From: Acanthacorydalis orientalis
Lineage: Eukaryota; Arthropoda; Insecta; Megaloptera; Corydalidae
DNA: 64,000 bases
Direction of reading: 5' to 3'
Assembly (NCBI GenBank): GCA_034766995.1
Contig: CM068315.1
Location: 15,353,010 to 15,417,009 of the forward strand
Part shown: piece after piece, positions 12,706 to 24,700 of the stretch
Layout of the letters: the number at the start of each line of letters is the position of its first letter
Numbering within the stretch: the stretch's first letter is position 1
Made by a program: the position numbers and the translations under genes
Notes under the pieces: generated by a model
What the model was told of the DNA's origin: nothing
The model's database searches: none
What the model saw: only the letters and a program-made list of their open reading frames with translations

Positions 12706-14840
12706 AATGGATTTTGGTTAGTTTTTTTACCGTATTATTTTCTGGCTTCGTAGAAAAGACACTAAATCAAGACACGTAAACCAATGTTCTGTAGTTGCCC
12801 TTGTTATCCAGGGGCAACAGTTCGATTGACAAACCTTGGACGGACTTACGACTTAGACGTATTCTTTTCTTCCCTTTCCTCTCCTCACCCAAGTAATCTA
12901 TTTTTTGGAAATATTTCCGAAATAATGGACATTTATGACAAGCATCTGCTACAATAATTCCAAGACAATAACAAAATATCAAGTAATATACAGGTTTTCG
13001 GGGCTTTATAACCTCACGGAACTGTACCAACAATTCGGGTACACAAAACTACAAGCGAAAACCACTCAAATGTCTAAAAAAATGTTTAATTTACTTAATG
13101 TCTAATTAAAAAAGATTAACGACTTATGGGTACCCTATATAATAAATAATTACTAGTAAATTGTTGTAGTAATTCAGTATCTCAGATTTTTACAACGAAA
13201 TATCAAAAATTGTCTTTATTTTGTCATATATAAGTTTTTCTTATTTTATTAACAATTAATGTTTTTTAAAACAATTCTGTCGATTCAAATAAATCTTAAT
13301 CACAGGTGGAACAAATTTAGATATTAGTTGATTCGATTTAGTTAATATTCGTTATTTCAATTTTCGATATTTTTTTATAATCTGCATTGTGTTTGCATTG
13401 GTTTTATGTTTTTAGTCCATGTATCCTTATCAGTTATATGATAACATTACATATATGCTAATCAGTTAAAATGATCAGCATATCAGCGAACTATTGTTAT
13501 GATTAATGAAAAATACTCCATTGATAACACGAGGATTGACACTGAGAATTGAACTGAATAATTTATTGTTTTAAATAAACAAAAAGTATAATGTATTGAT
13601 TTGAAAAAAATATGTCAAGAGCAGTATTGTAGAGATTTGTTTATCTAAAAGTGTTGATTCGAATAAAGTATTCGTAGTAAAACTCGAATATAAATTGTAT
13701 ATAAGAAATTATAGATTTTTATTGTACATTTATTTTTTTTCAGAAAAAAATAATAGGTTATTCTATTAGAATTGGGCGATTTTTCAAGTAATTTCATTAA
13801 AAAGGTGTATGAATACAAATGACTATAAAATGAGAAGAATACAGACCACTCGGAGACAAAGACAAAAACAGATTCAGTGAAAGATAAAAAGTGTGATTTG
13901 AGAAAAGAGGCAGTTTAGGTTGTTACTAGATGTTTTCTTAGTTGAATATAAGAACAAGTTAAATTGAAATTTGAAAAGAGATTTTAAGAAGAACCTAGGT
14001 TCTATATTTAGTAAAAAGGACAAAGAAGAGTCTCAGTGTATGGTAGATAAATTCAAAAATAAAAATAAAGATTAGAATTTAGGAAATGAAATAAACAAGT
14101 AATGAAATTGTGTAACGTTAAGCACCTTAGATTGTGAATAAATAAAAGAAGAACTTCCTGAAAGAAACTCAGTCTAGAAGAATAAAAATTTTTATTCAGG
14201 TTCGAAATTGTATTTTTTAGGATAAAAAAGGTATGAATAGATTTTTATAAAAATAATATAAATTCATTCAAAATTGGACAGATTCATTGATTAACTAAAT
14301 ATTAAAAATGAAAACTATCTAACATTTAGATATGACATGCCGTACATTGAGCAATACTGACCGAAGAGAACGTGTATGCCATGTGTTTTGGTTCTCGTTG
14401 ACACGCGTTACCGTAGCAACGAACCATCAACATTATCTGCTCAGGAAAACAGTGATAAGCCTTAGAAATACTCTCTCTCTTTCACACATACACAGGGAAA
14501 ATAATTCGCAGTGGTTGATAATAATGAAATAAATAACATTATTTCATTATATACTACACATTCTATTAGTCAGGCCATATACAGATCAGTGACCATTAAT
14601 CAGTAATAAAATGATTACAAATTTAAAATGTGTAACCTAATATTACTGATAAATGCACATTCTAAATATAAATATATTTTATAAACATACAATTTTATAA
14701 AAATTTTTAATTATTCGCTAAACTCAATAATCTATTTAAAACAATTACAGCACTTGTATTGATAATGTTTTAATAGATTTATTATTAATTCTATTAATAA
14801 AATTATATGTATATGTATATACATATATATATATATATAT

Positions 14841-16018
14841 AAAGTCTCTTTTTATGCGATAGGTACGTTTCACAGAAAATCGCATATAAAAAAATTGCAT
14901 AAGAATATATAACTTATGTTGAAAAATTAGAGATAATTTTCATAATTTTGTAAAACCACATAAAACCAAAGCAATGAGTTAAAATATACCAAAAATCGCA
15001 TAAAAAACGTTGATGAAAATTCAGAAAAATAAGAATTCCTAAAAATTCCTACGAAAATCTGAAATTGATATAAAACTTAAAATAATTTTGTTTTAAACTT
15101 TATTTGTTTAATTTTATTGAAAAGTAATAATTCTTTTTACATTATTTCATCAGAATTAACGTCACTATCTAACAATTTTCGGAAATATTTGCGAACTGGT
15201 GCGAAATCACTTTCATCACTAGAACAGATAGTTAGCGTATCAGATCTGCATGGTAAAGACAATGGTTTTTCACAAACAGAATTAGCATCAACTTCGCTCT
15301 CGTTTTGTGTTGATTTTTTTTCTCTGACAATGTAATCAGTGATTAAACTTTGTGATGATGACTTTATTAATTTTTTATGCAGTTCGCGATATCCACACAT
15401 ACAATTCTATAGTTGACGTTGGAATTTGAAGGCACGTTCAGAATTAGTGTCATGAACAAGAAAATGATTTTCCAATTTATTGCAAAGTTAAACATCTTCT
15501 TGAATTATATTTGCAGTCAGGGGGATAGGTTTTTCTTCCGCTTCACTATCGTTTTCTGGATCTTCAACGATATCTGAAGTTATATTAATTATATCATTGT
15601 CACTTAAGGCTTTATCCGCAAGCAATTCGTCAAAATTATTATGGATAAATATATCAAAACCGTTTCCATCAATTTCATGTGCTAAAGTAATGATTTTAGC
15701 TGATAATGTCGATGTTTGAATGGTTGCACTGTTTGTAACACAAACAGGTCAAGCTGCTTTCCAGTAGACATTTAAAGTTTGTGGTTTTATTTCAGTGATA
15801 GCAGATACAACATGATTTAAACAGTCCAAAATAGAAAATTTTAAATTAAAAAACATAAATTTAAAAAAATATAATATTTTAAATTTAAATTTTTTTAAAC
15901 AACGCGCAGCTCATGTATGTTATACAACGGGAAAACCCGGAATTTGTATGAAATATGCACCGCATAACTTCATAACCGCATTAAAAAGAAAAAAAGAAAC
16001 GCATAAAAACAGTTTCGA

Positions 16019-16020
<2 letters not shown>
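14841..16020 (-). mobile_element. Tigger/pogo-like DNA transposon remnant between two (TA)n tracts
   Basis: Both ends carry an inverted TTTTTATGCG word (left AAAGTCTCTTTTTATGCG; right, inverted, CAGTCGAAACTGTTTTTATG), with extra GCATAA words inside each end. The minus strand between about 15830 and 15120 reads SAITEIKPQTLNVYWKAA*, an acidic stretch LSDNDIINITSDIVEDPEND, then LHKKLIKSSSQSLITDYIV, which resembles the C-terminal part of Tigger/jerky transposases. The DDE core is not seen. It lies exactly between two (TA)n tracts, as expected for a TA-target element. Confidence 0.5.

Positions 16021-16021
<1 letters not shown>

Positions 16022-16068
<47 letters not shown>
16022..16068. repeat. 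(TA)n microsatellite right of the Tigger-like element
   Basis: TA run; a shorter one (14816-14840) lies on the other side of the element. Confidence 0.95.
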
Positions 16069-16071
<3 letters not shown>

Positions 16072-16072
<1 letters not shown>

Positions 16073-16110
16073 TAGGTTGGTAGAAAAGTAATTGCATAGA
16101 ATAAATAAGA
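16072..16110 (+). mobile_element. Lone mariner-type terminus after a (TA)n tract
   Basis: TTAGGTTGGTAGAAAAGTAA resembles the termini at 62629 and 63194. No matching inverted end was found nearby, so this is a solitary end or a chance match. Confidence 0.4.
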
Positions 16111-16220
16111 TACAGATTTTTCTAAACTTTGGCTCTCTGAAGATGATAGTATAGCCATTGATGTTGAATAGAATTTTTGTTGTTTGTTGGGTAAAAAGGA
16201 ATTCATTTGTATAAATAAGA
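16105..16220 (-). repeat. Hairpin repeat family, single arm
   Basis: CTTTGGCTCTCTGAAGATGA then GTTGGGTAAAAAGGAATTCA in the inverted orientation. Confidence 0.6.
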
Positions 16221-16255
16221 TGTTGATTTCCTTTCAGCCTTCAATTTGCAGTTAT

Positions 16256-16990
16256 TTATACAAAACGCAGAGTTTTATCTATTATAATAGATTTTATGGA
16301 TTTAATTTTTTTTAAGAAAAATCTGAGTAGCAGCAAGAGTCCTGTGGCCATTGAGATCGAGTAGCAACCATTGAGGATCATGACTCGTGTAGCACAAAAC
16401 ACTGAAATAATTGCGGTTTTGGGTTGCGAAGTAGTGGAGCAATATTTCATAGCCCTCTGATAGGGTCGCATCTTGGTGTCAGACCAATGGAGCTTCAGGG
16501 TACCTGCAACCTTTCAGTGTTCTGTTCGGATGGCTGAAATTAGGCCGGCTCGCAGTCAACTTGTCAATTGTTGCCCTGCGACGCAAGTACCTTCAGCTGT
16601 TTTTGTCGGTAGTGCTCGGCAACTAGGTTTAAAAAAGAACTAATGCATGTTTTAATAATAAATGTTTAAATGTTTAAAATGCATGTTTTAATAATAATTG
16701 TTTAAATAAATGTTTAGTATTTATATAGAAACTAATTTATAAACTTAAACGTATAAACTTTTTTCAAAACATTTGTACTTATCCGTATTCACATTACTTT
16801 TTGAACAATTCTTTCTCTTTCAATAAAATAATTAGTTGTGATGTGCTCATTAAATACGAACGGCTGGTATTCCAGACGCCCCTCTTATTTAGTTTAAATA
16901 ACTTGATTAAAATCATAACTGCGTCTATTAAATGTCAAAGGTCTTCGACTCTTCACCTGTTGCTGGTAAAATAAATTTATGTTTTCAAAA
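16256..16990. other. GC-richer unexplained segment
   Basis: 16320-16640 is much richer in G+C than its flanks and has no long open frame (71 codons at most) and no similarity I can name. It could be a decayed transposon or a structured non-coding RNA. Confidence 0.3.
16640..16725 (+). repeat. Short direct duplication
   Basis: AATGCATGTTTTAATAATAA plus ATGTTTAAAT occurs twice in a row with a period of about 38 bp. Confidence 0.6.
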
Positions 16991-17347
16991 AGTGTGCTAA
17001 ACACACAAAAACTTTTTACACGATAATGCAACACTAAAAAGTTTCTCAATTAATATTAATCTCCTTTATTAATATTATTACACGTCAACTCTGTGATTTT
17101 CACTCTGCTATTTTTAAGTCGTGAAGTTGTGATTTAATATCTTTCTATATACGAATTCATTTTGAAGCGAATACAATGTTTCAATTATAAGCAAAATAAA
17201 AAAAAATAATTCAACAGCAAACAACATCATCATTAATAAAAACATTTTGTAAAATTTTGTTTGTGTGTTTTTAAAAGTGTTATAGTTGTTGATAACTTGT
17301 TCCCACCTACATGCATATATCAATTAGACTTTTGAAAAATTCCTGTT

Positions 17348-17348
<1 letters not shown>

Positions 17349-17407
<59 letters not shown>
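17349..17407. repeat. (TA)n microsatellite
   Basis: TA run of almost 50 bp with a GTATATATA tail. Confidence 0.95.
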
Positions 17408-17674
17408 AATACATAACTACATAATAATTATCTTCTTATTGGCTTTTTTAATGTAAGTAGACACGCAAGCAGATTTCTATGTATTATTATAAAAATATTT
17501 CATAATCTTCGCATTACAATTAATAGATTTTAATATCAAGTACACGAATGTCGTTTTTTGATTTTGATAAAAAACGACAGATTTTTTTGTTTCATGTAAT
17601 TATATATTATTATATTTCATGTACAACAAGTTTTTTCTATAATGTATACAAATAATTACAATTATCACAGTGTA

Positions 17675-18211
17675 CGAGGGCGAGTCAAATGAAAACCTTA
17701 AAGTGGGGACAGGGATTCGAAAACGTTCTGTACACCGTTGTAAATGGAGAGCGTCGCTAGTAAATATTCGAGGAGTGTCCTATAGGTAACCGCATGGACA
17801 ACATATGCTGCATGACGTTATTATTACATTGTAAATATGGCAGCCCCATTGGAGATATGCACCGGTGCTACGAAGCCGATGATAATAAATGTCTTTCTCA
17901 TGTCAGACGAATGTCTTTTTCATCTTCCGTACTCACCAGCCCTCGCTCCAAGTGAATAGCACCTCTTCGGACCTTTCAAAGAGTTTTTTTAAAGTCTTTC
18001 AGGTTGCATGAACAAGTGAGACATGTGGTTGTACAAAAATGACTGAGAACGCGAATAAAAGGCTTTCTAGAGGAATTCAGGCACTAGTTAGATCCTGGAA
18101 GAATTATATTGAACGAAATGAAGACTATGTTGGAAAATAGTTCAATTGTGTGAAACTTCCTTGCAATATATGATGAAAAAGAAATTAAAGTTTTCGTTTC
18201 ACTCACTCTCG
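17675..18211 (+). mobile_element. Internally deleted mariner of a second lineage
   Basis: Termini CGAGGGCGAGTCAAATGAAA and, inverted at the right, TTTCGTTTCACTCACTCTCG, with TA on both sides. Only 537 bp remain. Around 17920-18140 a C-terminal transposase remnant reads LPYSPALAPSE*HLFGPFKEF and further on toward a mariner-type end. Stops are present; non-autonomous. Confidence 0.8.
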
Positions 18212-18603
18212 TAATATTTGAGAGAGATTAATTCTAGTTAGGTTCTAATTTTCGGCCACTCACAAATTATGGAATCTACAAATATTTTGAAAAGAATTTT
18301 GTATGGGTTGTTGAACAAATAGTACTTAGTATGATAGAGAAATGGATTAAAATGTAATAAAAATAAGATTCAGTGCCAAAAAATATTGTGAATATTTTTG
18401 TTTCCCACGAAATCAAAAAAGTCACAATACAGTGTAAAGTTGTGGATGTTATAACATACATTGTTGAAATAATTTGATCGTCGACTAGATCAAGGAGTTT
18501 CGCTAAAAGGACAAACACTTTCTTGGTCTCCCGAGTTCATGCCGTGTGTCTCTAGAGTATTCACAAAGGAATCCTATTAATAACGTACAAAATTTTTAAT
18601 TTA

Positions 18604-18852
18604 GTTTTCACACTGTGACTAAATTCACTTTCACAAATGAATTCTTTTGATCTCACAGATCACAAAAATGTTCAATAAACCATCATCGATCATTTTTCAT
18701 TATTGTTAATTCGCATTTTGATGGCAGTATCATCATCTTCAGAGCATCAAAGTAACGAAAGAAACACGCATAATTAATAGTCAAAAATAATCGATAATAA
18801 TCTATAAAACGTTTTTGTTATTTGCGGGGTGAAAAAAAAATTATTTGTGCAA
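18604..18852. repeat. Hairpin repeat family, full two-armed copy
   Basis: Left arm from CACACTGTGACTAAATTCAC to ATCTTCAGAGCATCAAAGTA; right arm from CAAAAATAATCGATAATAAT to GGGGTGAAAAAAAAATTATT. Confidence 0.8.
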
Positions 18853-19364
18853 GAAAAATGGTTCAAGTCAATCAACGAATAACATATGTGCAAACATGAA
18901 TAAAAATAAAAGTATACATGTGAAAAAACATAGATATGTACATATATTCGCACGAAACGTGACTGTGGAATTGAAATGACGATTAATATTGCTCTCACAG
19001 TCTTGACATTGTACCAAGGGCCCGGACGCAACTAAATCCGACACTGAGTCAATGATTAAATCCAAGATCGGAACTTGGCCTTTCCAATCACTCGTTTTAT
19101 CGTCACGGACATTTTTATTTGTATGCATGGTTTTGAACGAAATTATTGTTACATTAGAGTGACCTATAATTACATGCATGTTTAATTAGAGGATACATTT
19201 ACATTGCTTGTATGTGCTTTGAAAAGAATTTAATAACTGAGAAGTAAAAGAATATTGCTAGTTTTATATTTTTTTATAAATGTGTCTTTTTATATACGAG
19301 TAATTATTGAAGTTTCTAATATATAATTAATTATAATTGCTATTATTTACTAATTAAAAACACA

Positions 19365-20285
19365 AAAACTTTTTCTAATCAAAAATGTTCAATAAATCAC
19401 TTTTGGTAATTTTTGATTGTGTGATTCCTTATGTGTATTTCGATGGCGAATCAGTCATATTCAGAAAGTCAAGGTATAAAAAATACAATTTGTTTTTTTT
19501 TTGGAAAAATTGATTTCTAAATCACAAATTTTTATTTTTCTACAATTTGACGTTTAAATCCAAAATTCTGATTCTTTTAAAATTTCATTCATAAATTCTA
19601 AATTTCAATTTTTGTAAAATTTGATTTTTAAATACCAAATTTGAAATTTTCTGAGATCTGACTTTCAAATCCTAAATTTGTTTTTTTCTAAAATCTGATT
19701 TTTTAATCATAAATTCAGGGGTTTTCACAATATAATTTTTAAATTTCAAATTTTGATTTTTTGAAACTCACTCATGTCTTCAATTTCGATTTTTCTAAAA
19801 TTTCATTCATAAATCCTCAATTTCGATTTTTCTAAAATCAAATTTCTAAATCTCAAATTTCGATTTTTGTAAAATCTGACGTTTAAGACTTAAATTTCGA
19901 TTTTTCTAGAATATGGTTTCTAAGTACTTAATTCGACTTTTTCTGCAAAATGATTTCTAAATTTCACATTTTGATTTTTCTAAAATCTCTTACATAAATA
20001 CTTAATTTTGATTTTTTTAAAATCTGATTTCTAAATCTCAAATTTGTTTTTTTTCGAATATCTGACTTAAATAGTAAATTTCGATTTGTCTAAAATCTGA
20101 TATCTAAATCATAATTTAGATTTTTCAAAAATCTTGTTTCTGAATCCCAAATTTGTTTTTTCTAAAATCGAAAAGCGCGTACATAACAATGAAAAATGAT
20201 CGACAATCATTTATTGAATATTTTTGCCTAGAAAAATTTTTGAATTTTTCGAGACAAAAAAACAATTATTTTGTGAAAGTTAAAC
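19365..20285. repeat. Hairpin repeat with a 37-bp minisatellite in its loop
   Basis: Left arm about 19365-19490, right arm (inverted) about 20165-20285. The interval between is made of about 18 degenerate copies of a 37-bp unit whose core is GATTTTTCTAAAATCTGATT then TCTAAATCTCAAATTTC. Other copies of the hairpin family lack this array. Confidence 0.8.
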
Positions 20286-21114
20286 CAAGTGTGTTCCAAA
20301 ACAAAATAGTTTAAAACAAAAAAAAATTATTCAAAAATCAAATTATATGTTTCAGTTTGTAATTTTACCAAAGAATAATTTTTTGTATATTGTGATTATT
20401 TGTTGACTGCCAGTCATATTTCACTTTCATGCTTGACCCTATTAGATTTCTGCACTGTCTGAGTTACTTGCAGATATTTATGTGAATTGAAATGAGTGGA
20501 GAGGCGATCAAGGCGAAATACTGGTTTCCTTATATGCATGAAACATTTCAAACTGAATTTATTAAATAATATTTTACACTTATTTTCGTATTGGTTTTAT
20601 AACTATGAGTAGAATGCAATAATAAAAAGCGTGTTTTTCTGATTAGTTCAATTCTACAACGTATCCGTTTTATATGAAACGATTTAAATGAAATGTGTGA
20701 TAATCGTGTAATGAATATTAGTACGACAGTTATTTATTTTTGCCGTCCTTGTTGACTCTCAATTTGATAATTGCATTGTTATAATAGTTTTTGTAAAGGT
20801 TTGTACACATGTCCTCAATGTCGCATACATCACTGCAGTGAATTCGAACGGGGAATTGCAGGAGATACCGATTTAGTGTTAAGGAACTATATAATCATAT
20901 TTTTCTATTTTATTTCTGATCATTCTATAATGTTATCAAGATTGAAACTTATGAATGTTTTTCTGTCAGAACGACATCTGTTTTTTAATGACATGATATC
21001 TCTACAATTATAACACGATTATAAGAAGTTATATCTTTTAATTATTTAGACGGGATTAACGGTTATGTTAATTGAAAATATAAATAGTGTAGATGATTTT
21101 AGAACTAAATTTTA

Positions 21115-21440
21115 TAGTTTAGAACTAAATTTTTCACTGCCGAATGCCGACTTATAATGTCGAAGCCATCGGAATGATTTGTTCAGCTTTGAGAAAGGTG
21201 GTGTGACATATAAAACATGCAAAAAAAGATAAAACAGCGAAAGAGTCCGAAAAATGCATTATAACTTCATTTACTAAAAGCTGACATTTTTTTCGACAAG
21301 AGATTCGCAGTTACTAGACAGATGGTGCAAAGTTATGTATAACAATGAGGGATATTTTGAGGATTGAACTATGTTTCAATTTTCTGTAAATATTAATGTT
21401 TTATAAAAAAGTCATCGAATGAATTTATACACTTAATAAT
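21115..21440 (+). mobile_element. Internally deleted mariner, copy 2 of a pair
   Basis: Matches 12361-12705 along most of its length, for example GGAATGATTTGTTCAGCT, ATAAAACATGCAAAAA and TTTTTTTCGACAAGAGATT. The same junction of N- and C-terminal remnants suggests that both derive from one deleted progenitor rather than from separate deletions. It lies just downstream of transporter gene B. Confidence 0.6.
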
Positions 21441-21487
21441 TTGGAAATAAGTCTATAAATTACAAGAGCGTATGCTTTTTAAAAATT

Positions 21488-21493
21488 TTTATT
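21488..21493 (-). promoter_or_regulatory. Polyadenylation signal AATAAA of transporter gene B
   Basis: A perfect AATAAA on the minus strand about 57 nt after the TGA. In AT-rich DNA this can occur by chance, but its position fits a short 3' UTR. Confidence 0.5.
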
Positions 21494-21549
21494 AAAAAAA
21501 TACGAATATAATAAATAACACAAAAATATATGGAATAATTCTCCTAATA

Positions 21550-21705
21550 TCACTGTATAGTTTTTCTCTTGCCGACATTCTTCGCTTCTTCGATCGTGTC
21601 TGGTAAACTAATATTAAGCGTTTCTGGAAATGTTAACGTGATGATCGCTGCTACTGTCGCCATTATACCGAATAAAAGGATAGGTAGAGATGACCAGATA
21701 ATTGC
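21550..21705 (-). CDS. Transporter gene B, exon 8 (stop codon)
   Basis: Begins AIIWSSLPILLFG (last helix), continues TFPETLNISLPDTIEEA, and ends GKRKTIQ with TGA at 21552-21550. FPET...LPDTIEEA is the usual SLC22 C-terminal pattern. Confidence 0.92.
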   Translation of the reverse strand, partial: AIIWSSLPILLFGIMATVAAIITLTFPETLNISLPDTIEEAKNVGKRKTIQ

Positions 21706-24700
21706 CTGAAAGAAAAATGAAAAGTTTTCAATAATAATTTTCTCGAGATTTTAATTTTTTATGTATGATTGTGTAATGTATGCATGTGTGCATCGAATCA
21801 GAAAAACATATATTCTCAATTGTGCAAAGCTATAAAAAAAGTGTCTGTCCAAATACTGTTTACAACTTAGATTTCTCTATATAAACATTTAACTGGAATG
21901 TGAACAAATTTATACATGGCTGTAATGAAGAGAGAAAAAAATGTTTAATGAACAATATAGTCTTGAATACAGTTCTGGCACTATGAAGAAATTTACTTTC
22001 ATTTTTTTCATTCCCAAGTCAATAAATCATTTTTGATTCATAATTATATACATATCGATGAAGATACCATCATTTTCAGAGCGCCAAGGTACAGAAAAAA
22101 ATGTACTTTAAAAATTACTTTTGGCGGAGAAAAATGAATCTGTATAACGAAAAATTGTATTCTGACATTATGTATAGCTTTTATGTTAAATAAGTTTTGT
22201 GGGTTTTATAACAATAAATATTTTAAAAATTATTCATATTTCGGAACAAATCAAATTATTTTATAAATAGAATTATTCAGAATGTTTTATTTTCAAGATC
22301 ACTCAGCAAGATGTATTATCAAAATGAGAGAAATTATTGTGACTCTTTTGCTATGGAGGGTAAACAAGATTTGAAAATAGTGTTTAAAGTGTGTTTCATA
22401 TGTTCGGTATATGATCAGGGAAAGATAAAACATATTAATATCATATGACTAAAATGAAACTGTGCAACTGTTTTAAAGATGATGCATTGCCATCGAAATA
22501 TGCATAAGCAAGAATCAAAAATGATCAATAATGATGTATTGATCAGAAAATATTTTTTTTTTTGGTTTATGGTTAATTTATTTGTGGAAACAAACTTGAA
22601 TATTTATAAAAAAAATCGTTAATAGTGTATATATCTTTACCAAAAGAGGAGTTTGTGGCGCTAACATCGATCCAATCCTTCCGAACATCGAACACGTCGC
22701 AAGAAGAGAATGTCTGATCGATGTAGGAAATAGTTCCGCTGTGTAAACGTAAATTGCAGTGAATGAAACGGTAATCGAGCATTTGCCGATGAGGAAAAAT
22801 GGAAGATTGAGGAATTCGAAACCTGAAAAAAATAATTCATTTATTACCTACATCCAAATATATTAATTCGTATATATATATATATTCGTACAACCTTACA
22901 TCCATGTAAAATGTTTGCATATAAACAAGATAATTTTAATATTTATTTTCCTTCTTAAATATTTATTTCATTCACACAGGATTTTTTTTTCAGTACACAA
23001 ATGAAAAAAATTTCTGGTCAAAAATGTCCAATAAAGAATTATTTTCTTGTTATGTCATTATATAATCTACCTTACTCAAAATGGCTGCTGCGTTTCTTTC
23101 ATCTGCTTTAAGTTAGAAATAGTTTTTAGTCTTAAGAAATTCTAATTGGTAATCTTTGTTCGTTTTATTTTTTATACTTTTATTCCTATTGGTTTCCATG
23201 TTATTCTGATTTAGTTTTTGCCCGTTTTCCGAGAATATTTTTTTTGTTCTATGAATTGTATATTTTATTCTATTTTCGATATCTGCTATAGTATTTTTAA
23301 TTGAATGTTTTTTAAATTTCGTTTTACATAAATGAAAATATATCTCGAATATTTGTAATTTAGGTTTTTTTTTAAAAAAAGAACATTCTTTAACTGTCAA
23401 ATAACTAAAGATACCTCTTTGCATTTGTTTGTTATCTGATTGTATTTATTTTTTATTCAGAGAATTGTTCTGGCTTTCATTTTATCTTCTTAATTAACAC
23501 GTTCCGTGCAGCGTGTACAATTTTCGGTACACACCTGAACCTTGTCTTCTGGCCAGGTTTTATTATTGTCATTGACAAAGTGCAAGAAAACAATTATTGG
23601 CATCAATATTGCATACTGCAAAATGATGTTAGCAGCACTTTTTAAGCCGTGTACCGATAACGGTACACCGACATAGTGAAGAGTTGTATGTTGCATAATT
23701 CAGATTTTTTTAGTTTTTTCTTTTTTACATATTTATCAAACTCTATATCGTGTACCTTTATTGGTACATGTGGCCTGGTAATGATACTTGTTTAAAAACG
23801 ATTCGGTACGGAACGTGTTTACTTCTTGTGCATGAATCACGAGTTATTATCAGTTTTTAAACACTTTTTCATTTTGTTGCCAAACCTTACTAAAATAAAT
23901 ACAACACTGTCCTATCCGAAGGCATTCGAGTACTACGATAAAAGAATACTTTGGAAATAAAATAAAGATTATTTTATTAGAAAAAAAATGTCGATTTTTC
24001 GTACTTCCTTTCAATTTAAATAGCCAGTTTGTATGCATTATTTCATTAAAATAATATAAGCACACGGGAATAGATAACATTCTTGTGATCTTTGACGAAA
24101 AAATAATTAATTTGTGAAAAGATTAAGAACAGAAGTACTCACGAAATCAATAAGAAGATTATCTAAATTTGACATACATGCAAAGAAAAGTAAAACTAAC
24201 TTTCGTACAAAACACAATACCTGTAGGAATGAGAATAAAGGAAACGCATGCGAGTCCCGCGACGAAAAACGATACACTCTGAGATATTCTCCTGCCATAT
24301 TTATTGAGTACGAAAGCGGTGATGATCGTTCCCGGAATTTCTATCAGCGAAATAAAAATGAAATTCAGATAGATGTTCCCGGATATTCCAACCGAATTCA
24401 ACGACAATCCGTAATAGACAAATGTGCATGTGATCCAGCAGATCGAACATTTGATTAGTCGGACACACAGAGTCCTACTTTTGAATAAGTCACAGATTGG
24501 ATACGATTCTTTCGGTTTTTCAGTCTGTAGCTCGTCTTTCTCGTTCTGGAAATTATAAATATTTGTTAAACTAGAAAAATACTTTTTTAATAAATTATTA
24601 ATAGATGAAACGTACGTTCATAGACGCCGATAATTCCAACGCCGATAATTTCTTCAACACTTCGTCGGAAAAATGTACTTTATTCTCTTTTGCAACATTT

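Larger units (their letters stand above)
7620..14800. other. Intergenic region between the two transporter loci, left half
   Basis: Apart from the repeats listed, 8030-8280 is somewhat GC-richer and could be an untranslated exon or promoter of paralogue A. Between 12767 and 13033 the minus strand has an 88-codon open frame with no recognisable motif. A purine-rich stretch lies at 13790-14170. Confidence 0.4.

Noticed and set aside
12767..13033. 88-codon minus-strand open frame, locally less AT-rich
   Set aside because: No recognisable motif, no splice context and no paralogue in the window; mentioned only in the region note.
15117..15400. Open frames on both strands at 15.1-15.4 kb as a free-standing gene
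   Set aside because: The minus-strand frame continues, with stops, into Tigger-like remnants and lies inside inverted ends, so it was assigned to the transposon.
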